Assembly: GCF_000091045.1 (NCBI RefSeq)
Contig: NC_006686.1
Span: forward strand, 292,501 to 312,500
DNA from: Cryptococcus deneoformans JEC21
Lineage: Eukaryota; Basidiomycota; Tremellomycetes; Tremellales; Cryptococcaceae
Reading direction: 5' to 3'
DNA: 20,000 nt
Shown here: positions 1-7,676 of the stretch, one piece after another
How the letters are laid out: each line of letters starts with the position of its first letter
Position numbering within the stretch: the first letter of the stretch is position 1
The notes under the pieces: model-generated
What the model was told of the DNA's origin: nothing
Seen by the model: only the letters and a program-made list of their open reading frames with translations
Databases searched by the model: none
Made by a program: the position numbers and the translations under genes

Positions 1-282
1 TCGGATATGTCCGCCGCGTTTTATGTCCGTTCATTCAGGGGCTTTTGTCGGGCCTAATGACTGACTGGGAGTCTCTCCCCTTGAGATGGTCGACTCTCCG
101 ACTCTCCGTCCCCTCCTTTCCCCCGTTCGTTCCTCCCGCTAGCTTCTTCACGCCCTCCTTTCCTTCAGCCCGGCAACCGTCGATCAATCAACCAACAACC
201 CCGTTTCGGCTCCAAAGGGTCGGTAGTGAAACATCAAAGAAATCAACTCCAGGACGCGACTTACTATCTACGACACGACATC
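1..282 (+). promoter_or_regulatory. Upstream/5' UTR region of the decarboxylase
   Basis: No gene is supported here. Roughly 94-175 is pyrimidine-rich (long C/T runs), as is common in fungal core promoters, and leads into the ATG at 283. I saw no convincing TATA box. The open frame covering 45-293 has no recognisable protein character and is treated as chance. Confidence 0.3.
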
Positions 283-2582
283 ATGGACATTGAAGAGTGA
301 GCTCGGGTGTGACAGGAGGCATAAATGTATCCATCTGACTTTGCTGGACTTTTTGCCGATAGGTTTCGGAAAGCAGGTAGGCCTCTGTTGTTTACGTATG
401 CAAGGCGATGCTTCTGACTCTTGCATACTAACTACCCAACCAGGATATGCGGCTGTTGACGCTATCTGTAATTACTATGAGCAGCTCTCCCAAAAGCCAG
501 TCAAAGCTGAAGTTGAACCTGGATACCTCTTAGAAAAATTGCCATGTGCGTAAAAGAGCTGGTCCGCCTCAAGCATGAAATTCGCCATCTAACGCCTTGC
601 CTGCTTGAATTTGTAGCAGAGGCGCCAGTCAAGGGGGAGCCGTTTGAGCAGATAACAGCCGCTTTTCAAAATGATATCCTTCCTGGCAGGTCTTCCTCAT
701 TTGTTACCCTCACGACCTCCCAAAACCTAATAATGAGCTTCCAGGTATCACCCACTGGCAATCACCCAATTTCTTTGCTTACTTTCCTTCAAACACAACG
801 TTTGAGGGTATGCTTGCTGATCTTTATGCAGCTAGTGTCAGTAACCCTGGTTTCAACGTGAGTTTTCTGATAATCTCAGTTAGTGTACCACAGCTCACTC
901 CTTAAGTCTAGTGGATTTGCTCCCCAGCTTGCACCGAACTGGAGCAAGTCGTCGTTGATTGGGTAGCCAAGATCTTGGGGCTCTCCTCGGCCTTCTGGAC
1001 TGATTCGAAAGTTGGCGGAGGTGTGATAATGGTATGACCTGGCGCTTGAAAAGGAGACTATCCATGCTCAATGATGGTTGTATAGGGATCCGCATCGGAG
1101 GCTGCTTTGACTGCTGCAATGGCTGCTCGGGAGAGGGTGTTAAGAATCCTCTCCAAAGACGCCAACGCGGTAGCCAATGAGGATATTGAAATTCCCGAAG
1201 ATGTGAGACAGAAGTATGGGCAAAAACTGGTCATCTATGGGAGCACACAAACTCATAGCATTGGTGCCAAGGTATGTCCGCCAGCGCCTCATCTGATTAT
1301 CCGCTGACAGTTATCCGTTGTTTCAAGGCTGCGATTCTTCTGGGCCTTCCTTTCCGAGCAGTGCCGGTGACTGCAGAAGACGAGTATGCTCTTAGAGGGG
1401 ATGCTCTGCGAGCAGCAATTGAAACCGACGTCGCAGCTGGGTTGATCCCTTTCCTTGCCAGTGAGACATACAAGCAACCACCGACTATGGCAGAGTTGAG
1501 CTGACACTGTTTGAAAGTTGGCACTGTGGGAACAACTTCATCTGGCGCTGTAGATAGAATTGCTGAGATCGGACAAGTCTGTATGTGAAATAATCCCTTT
1601 GCCACGACAAGTACTGACTGCAATTTTAGTAAAGGATTATCCTACCATGTTCTTACACATCGACGCTGCAGTCAGTAGTCTTGGTCCTTGATGTTATCAA
1701 CACAAGTTACTGATTTGATAACAGTGGGCAGGCGTTGCATATGCACTTCCAGAGTGCCGAGACCAGCTTCGACTTGCCGAGGTCAACGAGTATGCCAATT
1801 CCGTCTCTACCAACCTTCATAAATGGGGTTTGACGACATTCGATGCGAGTATGTACACTTTCAACTAATTGTCGCATATCTTACTTAACGTTTGCAGCAC
1901 TTCTGTTTGTCAAGGACCGACATGACTTAACGCAAACATTCGACGTGACTCCTGTAAGCCCTCTTCAATTGACTATACCAACGTGTGACTGACTGCTGTA
2001 AAAGCTCTATTTAAGAAGCAAAGAGGCGGATACTGGGAAGGTAATTGACTACCGTAACTGGCAAATTCCTCTGGGGAGGAGGTTCAGGAGTCTCAAAATA
2101 TGGTTTATCCTGAGAAGTTATGGTGTTGAAGGTTTCCAGCGTCACTTGACCCGGGTACGGCAGATCAACCCCTCTATTGGGATTTTCCAGAAATTTGAAG
2201 CTGATTACATTCATTATAGGGTATCGAGCAATGCCAGAAGCTCGCTTCTATAGTCCGCGCGTCTCCCGATTTCGAACTTGTCACCGAGCCCGCCCTTGCT
2301 CTTCTAGTCTTTCGTTTGGTACCAGGACATACCACACAGCTGTCAGCAGAGACTCTTAACAATCTCAATAAACGGCTTTACAACCGCCTAGACGCACGAA
2401 AGGATGTGTTTTTGACACAAACTGCCTTGAAGAGCAGCAATGGGAATAGTGTTACGTGCATCAGGTTTGCTATGGGTGGGGTGCATACCAAATTTGAGCA
2501 TGTTCAAAAGACGTGGGAAGTGGTTAAAGAGGAGGGGTGTAATACCATCGACGAGTGGAAGAAAGAGGAAGGTAATCAATGA
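283..2582 (+). CDS. Aromatic-L-amino-acid decarboxylase (PLP-dependent, group II), 14 exons
   Basis: Exons: 283-296, 363-376, 444-545, 617-685, 745-857, 912-1031, 1086-1271, 1328-1460, 1518-1580, 1630-1670, 1725-1848, 1898-1953, 2005-2154, 2220-2582; 515 aa. The product should decarboxylate an aromatic amino acid (Trp, Tyr or DOPA) to its amine in the cytosol; which one is not readable. The N-terminus ([20 protein letters not shown], then EPGYL) and the block from [13 protein letters not shown] to FAYFPSN match DOPA decarboxylases. Visible catalytic features are THS (His201, ring stacking), HIDAA (Asp283, pyridine N) and NLHKW (Lys318, PLP Schiff base; Leu replaces the Pro of animal NPHKW). 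Tyr347 in TPLYL aligns with the mobile-loop Tyr typical of decarboxylases, where aldehyde synthases have Phe. [17 protein letters not shown] is also conserved. Intron 4 (686-744) must use a GC donor to keep [13 protein letters not shown] in frame. Exon 2 is only 14 nt, as is the coding part of exon 1. Confidence 0.93.
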
Positions 2583-3254
2583 GCGAAGTGTTGAAACGCG
2601 CCGGGATATATCAGGTGGTCGCATCTACTGTACTGGTACACTTTTTATATTTCTAAACAGATCTTGTAATGCCGACATCTTTATTCCACCACGCTTCTTT
2701 GTCATGTTGAGTTTCTTCGCTTGGTTCTCCGGACATTCCATCTGTAAAGAGAGATGCATTTAGATCGAAGAAATACTGCTTCTGTTTGAGAACACGGTCG
2801 GAGTGAATATTGATAGATCTGGATAGACGATGGACTGTGCTGGATGTGTAACAAAATGAGACACTTAGAGCGTATGTTGTACACTAGCTATACTTCAGTT
2901 CCTTTAGGTTCTTTACTTGTCTAGAACACGCCACACCTTCGCTTTTCGATGAGAACCCTCATCCAACGTCACTTTGACAATCTGCGCCCTTTTCAGTCGT
3001 ATTAATACTCGACTGAACTTGGCTGCAAATTGTCTTAGTTTCCTAAGGGAGAATCTTCTTTTGAGCTCCAGCACTAAAATCATTAAGTGATAGTACATTA
3101 AAATCTGTTGTACCTACATTGTAATAAATTACCATAATAGCTAGTAGCATAAATAGTGATCCTGTTAGTGTATATAGAAATAGAAGGAGTGTAGCTCGTA
3201 CTCGAGATGCTGAACCACCCCAAATACCTCACCAGATGCTACTTCTTAACCAGC
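2583..3254. other. Intergenic, no gene seen
   Basis: A/T-rich spacer downstream of the decarboxylase, presumably holding its 3' UTR. Only short open frames without protein-like character occur on either strand. I saw no tRNA T-loop pattern, repeat array or transposon end. Confidence 0.5.
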
Positions 3255-3663
3255 CTACCTGGCCCTTAACCCACGACACCATCCCAATGAGAAGAACGAA
3301 TAATAGATCAGTAAGCACTTGCTTTTGTAGCTCGTGAACCTTGCTTTGACTTCTCCCTTGACCGTATGACTTTGATATTGGCAGTAGAAATCATGTTGAG
3401 GGTGTTTGTGAGCATCTGCTTTTTGATAGCACCTTTGCTTCACGTCGAAAACGATCCATTCTCTTCTCTGGGGGGTCCCAATAAGTCTCAATATCAAGCG
3501 ATGGACACCATCTATCCTCCCTCCAAACTCCTTTAAAGTCGGTGCTGACACAGAGATTTTAATCCGAAAGCCTTACTTCTCGAATCTCATCCTCCGCAAG
3601 ATTGACGACAGGTGCTCTACCATCGTATTTATGGTCGTCTCCCTTATTTCTCATACCATTCAT
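3255..3663 (-). CDS. Possible two-exon gene, unrecognised
   Basis: I do not recognise this product. On the minus strand an open frame with protein-like composition ends at a good donor (GTAAGG, intron 3576-3531, 46 nt) and joins in phase 0 to a second open frame. Exons complement(3577..3663, 3255..3530) give about 120 aa. Exon 1 starts with ATG at 3663 (MNGMRNKG) and includes RAPVVNLAEDEIRE; exon 2 begins EFGGRIDGVHRLILRLIGTP. The frame is open further upstream (LHVAGLIS precedes the Met), so the true start may lie 5' in an exon I could not join. A 63-nt intron-like piece (3456-3394) inside exon 2 has GT/AG ends and keeps the frame. A decayed gene or a non-coding transcript is equally possible. 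Confidence 0.25.
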
Positions 3664-4185
3664 GCTAATGAGACCAGCAACATGAAGCCTATTGTTAGAT
3701 GACGTGGTGATGACATGGACCAGGCGGGGGTGGATTTTTACTTGTATTCGGTCTCCTTTGACCTTTGAACTTGAAATAAATGGACCCAAGGTCACTCATT
3801 GTTGGATAGACAGTGATTTTCTTAATAGCCTTTTATAGTGATAGGCTGAACAAGAACATGGGAGGAGATCGAGTGGTCATGCCGAGATTCCATCAATTGT
3901 GGTCAGCGAGCCTATGGATGTTTTGAGCTGGCTGTTGGAAACAGAACCGTTTCAAGAGAAGGTGCTTTTGGCCAAAACATCGCAGACGAATACTCTCACA
4001 CCCTATCTCATAGGGGCACAGGATGTGCACTAAAAGTTCCATGTATAAAAGCTAGTCAATGAACCAAACCTAGTACAGATTCGCTTCTACAAAGAGGGCA
4101 TATTATATCATAAGCGATTGATTCGTATCGATTCAAAAGTCTGTGCTCACTTCAGCAGCTGCTATACGACTCAAAATTTTACCCA
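3664..4185. other. Intergenic with a minus-strand TATA-like box
   Basis: No gene is supported. On the minus strand TATAAAAGG lies at 3837-3829, about 30 bp before an ATG at 3799 in a fair context (CCAACAATG). That ATG opens a 34-codon frame (MSDLGSIYFKFK...) which I could not join to the frame at 3577-3663 by a legal splice. It could be the 5' end of the unrecognised gene or chance. Confidence 0.3.
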
Positions 4186-4957
4186 TTACCGCGTCCCCGC
4201 TTGCTTCTTTATATCCTTCTTTTCTGATGGGGTGAACAACCAGTCCAGATGTGATGCCTTGAGTACAGATTGCTTGACATAATCTTGGACCATATTTTGC
4301 CATGAGCTAGCAGCGCGTTCTTCGCCACCATTGCCGACAGCAGAACTGAGCAAAGAGGAGATGAAGTCGGCACCACTATCTGGAGCAGGCTTCGAAGCTC
4401 CTCCGCGCTGTCCGAAAGCCTTATCTTTTGTTGAAGACCGAGTGGAGTACTTCGATCGAGGGGTAGCCTTCTTCTTCCCTTTGCTAGTACTGCTACCATC
4501 CTGATTTCCTGAGAACAAGCTTGACAGGTAGGCAATACCCGGGCTCGCTTGAGCTCCCCTGGCACCATTATCAGCAGGAGCCAGGCCTGACCATTGCTTG
4601 GCAAGCTCCATCAACTCTCCCATGCTTCCCTGTCCTGAAGCCTGCATTATCCACGCAGCTATCCCCACCAGCGGGGCAAGGCGTAAAGAGATGCGTAAGA
4701 AACGAGAAAAGTAGCCAAATATGCTGGAGACTGTGGACCAAACGATGATGAAAGCTACAAAGATGATGAAATAGCCGACGTAGGGGCTAATGAGTCGGAA
4801 AAGGGGCAAGAATGAGGAGGGATCTGAGAACGTTGGCGGGCTGAACAAGAGTTCCTGAGCATCTTTGGGGAGCCAGGGGACGATATTTTGGTAGATAAAT
4901 TCTCTATGATAGTAACTTGAGCAAAGGATATCACATTTTATACCTGACTTACTCCAT
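4186..4957 (-). CDS. Small two-TM protein, Apq12-like (nuclear envelope/ER), with long C-terminal tail
   Basis: Exons complement(4953..4957, 4186..4903), 240 aa; the 49-nt intron splits codon 2 (ATG GA|A). The start sits in a good context (CCGATCATGG). Residues 42-64 form a hydrophobic segment and residues 75-90 a second, amphipathic one (SLRLAPLVGIAAWIM). Spacing and character resemble the fungal Apq12 family, membrane proteins of the nuclear envelope/ER needed for nuclear pore assembly and lipid homeostasis. The tail from about residue 95 is Ser/Gly/Lys-rich with a basic stretch (KGKKKATPRSK). It is followed by a helix-like end (SWQNMVQDYVKQSVLKAS) closing in SEKKDIKKQ; typical Apq12 proteins are shorter. 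Retaining the intron keeps exon 2 open from an ATG at 5106, which would give a 306-aa form. The family call rests on pattern only. Confidence 0.6.
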
Positions 4958-5175
4958 GATCGGTGGCAGGAAAAGATGTGGTGAGAGGCGAAGAGTGTGG
5001 TGGAAACGATAGTGTATGATGGCGCGGCGGGAACAGATTTGTTTGTTTGTTTCCGTCGGCAACACGTCATTAGTCCTTTGTCGGCGATGGCCGATTGGAA
5101 GTCCACTACTTATATTACTATGATTATTATGACCATAGCACTGTATATATTTCACTCTGCTATATCCACCTCGCG
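4958..5175. promoter_or_regulatory. Shared 218-bp head-to-head promoter (Apq12-like gene / ALKBH6)
   Basis: The start codons of the two divergent genes lie 218 bp apart, so both 5' UTRs and promoters must fit here. TATATATTT occurs at about 5144-5152 on the plus strand, some 25-30 bp before the ALKBH6 start. Co-regulation is inference from the spacing. Confidence 0.45.
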
Positions 5176-6377
5176 ATGTCCACCTCACCCCCCGCCCCCC
5201 CAGCACTCGCCCAGTGGCAGGTTAATAACGTCCCCCCGGCTGCCTACTAGTAACAATCTGTTCCTCCGCCAACAATTGTCCCCCACTGACTGCCGTCCAC
5301 AGCATACCTGACTTCATCACAGAGGAAGAGGAACAGTATCTCATCAAGAAGATTGGACAAAGCCCACAGCCCAAATGGAAGACAGTGGGCACAGGAAGAA
5401 GGTGATTATCCGTCTACTAGGCAGTGTTGCTTTGCTGATCAGATATTTCGATTAGACTACAGTACTGGGGTTCGTAATTGTCAGTAGTACAAGGCATGGA
5501 TGCTGACTCAGCGACATGCAGGCGGTACCATGTCTAAAACAGGTGTCCTTTTACCGGAAGCCCTGCCCGATTTCCTTACCAAATTGTGAGTGAACTATTT
5601 GTCGATATATCGTCTACTTATCAACGCGTTACATCCGCTCACGCAATGTTCAATATAAATTGACAGTCCAGATATCATCAGTCGTATAGGAAAGTTTTTG
5701 AAATTAGCTTCACCGGATGGCCCCAGGCTGGATATCAATCAGGTACGCCATCTCCCTGTCAAATAAACATCTATTTGGAGTACTGATTCGTGATTCAGGT
5801 ACTCGTCAATGAGTATAACCCAGGCCAAGGAATCGCTGTGAGACCTTCCTAACGCTCTCTCTCGGTTTCGCTCTAACACGACCGCTAGCCACATGAAGAT
5901 GGACCTGCATTCCAACCCCTTGTTGCCACCATCTCCCTCGGCTCCCATACCGTGCTTGACCTCCACCACTACATATCTAGTACCTCCCCATCACCTCCCA
6001 TGGTTGCCACCGTTTCTTCCACAGACAAAGACTCCGGAAGTTGCGCTCGCGCAGTCGCGGCCGTACCCCTGGCCCATTTACTCGTCCTTCCACGATCACT
6101 CCTCATTCTCTCCTCATCACTGTACACCTCGCATCTACACGCAATAGCGGCGAAGACGCAGGACTCAGTGATGGCCGGGGGTGCGGATGATGGAGATGTG
6201 GTAGCTGTTGCCAATGCGGAATTACTGGGCGACCCTGCAGTGATGGAAAGTCTTCGGAATGGAGGAGTATGGGTGAAAGAGAGGGGTGTCCGCACAAGTC
6301 TAACTTTTAGGCACGCCCAAAAAGTGATTAAAGGCGGGGCGCTAGGCAAAGTCATGGGGAATATGAGGAGACCTTGA
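5176..6377 (+). CDS. ALKBH6: ALKBH6-type alpha-ketoglutarate-dependent dioxygenase, 7 exons
   Basis: Exons: 5176-5216 (or -5213), 5303-5401, 5456-5469, 5522-5585, 5667-5742, 5799-5837, 5889-6377; about 273 aa. It belongs to the AlkB Fe(II)/2-oxoglutarate dioxygenases, which oxidise alkyl groups on nucleic acids; the substrate of ALKBH6 is poorly defined. IPDFITEEEEQYL, then KW and LQYWGG, match the ALKBH6 N-terminus. VLVNEYNPGQGIAPHEDGP supplies HxD (His113, Asp115), LHAIA the distal His195, and RTSLTFR the 2OG-binding Arg246 and Arg252 (numbering for the 41-nt exon 1). LPRSLLIL before the distal His is also typical. A Ser/Thr/Pro-rich insert of about 25 residues follows the HxD strand. Exon 3 is a 14-nt microexon. 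Exon 1 must end in phase 2, so the donor is either GTGGCA at 5214 or GC (GCAGGT) at 5217; the obvious GT at 5221 breaks the frame. Confidence 0.9.
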
Positions 6378-6455
6378 GTCAAACGCAAAACATTAGCATA
6401 GTAATAGCATAGCATGACATTTAAGTAAAGAAAAAAGGCAATAATGACTTACTCG

Positions 6456-7289
6456 TTAACCACCTAGACCAAGTCCCAGTTCATCCAGCATGTATTGCAG
6501 CACAGTTCTGCCACTTCCTTGCTCCTCGCTAGATTCTAGAGACGGCGACCGAGCGCTGGCATTTCCTTTTGACCCAGTTGACGGCGTTATCATCTGTCGC
6601 GAAGGGGATGATAGGCGATGTGCTTTTGAAACGCCTGTCCTATTCATAATAGGGGTCACAAACCCTTCTTGTGTCCGCCCGTAATCTCGCTTATCAGGAG
6701 TAACTTTTAGATACGGAAACTCGTCGTCTGGTAGCTGCATAGTAAATGATGTACCAGCAGAAGTATCCAAAACGGATGTCTCTGATGAGGACAGGCTTAT
6801 GTCGGGGAGTATAGGTGGTGGCAGGGCTGAGCGTAATGATGCCGATTCCTCCCAGTCTTCCTCATCATCATCCAGCCATGACGATACCTTTTCTACTCCC
6901 AGCCTCGAATCGCCTCGCCTATCTCCTTTTGCAGGTGGAGGAAGCGTGATATGAACCCCGCGACGTCTGGCAGCAACCACCAACGCCATGATCATAACCG
7001 CCATCTCATGCTCCCTTCCCCGCACCACATTCACCGGATCGACCACGGACAGGTCCATCCCTAGAATATCATCCGCCAAAACCCCAAGGACACATTTGAT
7101 GACTACGAGTTCGTCGCCGGATGTTTGACATAGCCGGGTAGAGTGTGGAAGAGGGAGACGGGTATTGAGGATGGTCTCAAGGGTGAGGAGGAGGAGCGAG
7201 GGCGGGATAGCGGCGAGCGAGGGCGGGTTAATAGGGATGTGGAGAGCAGTGAGAAGCTGGTGGAAGAGAGGGAGAGGGGGTGTCGGCAT
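6456..7289 (-). CDS. Uncharacterised protein with probable N-terminal DUF5745/CEP95-like domain
   Basis: A single open frame of 277 aa. I chose the ATG at 7289 (MPTPPLPLFHQLLTALHI); the frame is open up to an ATG at 7433, but the added residues are rich in Phe, Cys and Ser and look like translated 5' UTR. Residues 1-110 are predicted helical and hydrophobic, ending in ILGMDLSVVDPVNVVRGREH and a further helix. This resembles the small calponin-homology-like DUF5745 domain of centrosomal CEP95 and many fungal proteins. The rest is acidic and Ser-rich (WLDDDEEDWEES), probably disordered, with a short hydrophobic end (VLQYMLDELGLGLGG). The gene converges on ALKBH6 with only 78 bp between stop codons. 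A perfect GTAAGT follows the stop by 3 nt (6452-6447), so a 3' UTR intron is possible. A microtubule or spindle-pole role would be inference from the domain alone. Confidence 0.6.
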   Translation of the reverse strand: MPTPPLPLFHQLLTALHIPINPPSLAAIPPSLLLLTLETILNTRLPLPHSTRLCQTSGDELVVIKCVLGVLADDILGMDLSVVDPVNVVRGREHEMAVMIMALVVAARRRGVHITLPPPAKGDRRGDSRLGVEKVSSWLDDDEEDWEESASLRSALPPPILPDISLSSSETSVLDTSAGTSFTMQLPDDEFPYLKVTPDKRDYGRTQEGFVTPIMNRTGVSKAHRLSSPSRQMITPSTGSKGNASARSPSLESSEEQGSGRTVLQYMLDELGLGLGG

Positions 7290-7676
7290 GGGAGAAGGTT
7301 GGGTGGATGGATAAGAAATGACAGAGAACTGGGCGAAGAATGATAATTGAAGAACCAAGCATAGCGCGCGTCTGACGGAAGGAACAAACAAACAAAAACA
7401 TGCCCAAAACACTGGCGTTTGGGACTGAGCCAAGAATCATACTGCCAACTGCCGAGAAACTCACACGAGGCCATGATCTAGTATTGGCCTACGATATATG
7501 CACAAGTAGTACAGTTAGTGCAATTGCTGTGATATGGATCACTACAGGAATCAAAGATTGCAACCACATCCGTTATGCATTCGGTATGAAGACAAAATGG
7601 TGTCTTGATGCTGATGTATTCACATTATCCCTTTTTAATTAACTCTTCCATCACCACCTCTCAACAAGAAAGGTAT
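7290..7676. other. Spacer between CDS1 3' end and the next minus-strand gene
   Basis: Holds the 3' UTR of CDS1 and the promoter/5' UTR of the DUF5745-like gene, both on the minus strand. The sequence near 7290-7400 is pyrimidine-rich on the minus strand. No other gene or RNA is seen. Confidence 0.4.

Noticed and set aside
45..293. 82-aa open frame before the decarboxylase
   Set aside because: Overlaps the real start, is low in complexity (Ser/Pro/Thr from C/T-rich DNA) and has no domain character.
2583..4185. Transposon or solo LTR in the long gap
   Set aside because: No terminal repeats, target-site duplication or transposase/reverse-transcriptase motif could be seen by eye.
5969..6415. 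148-aa open frame on the minus strand
   Set aside because: Lies antisense to the conserved last exon of ALKBH6; its Ser/Thr/Ala content mirrors that exon and it has no motif of its own.
7290..7433. Upstream in-frame ATG adding 48 residues to the DUF5745-like protein
   Set aside because: The added segment looks like translated pyrimidine-rich leader; the downstream ATG starts directly at the helical domain.
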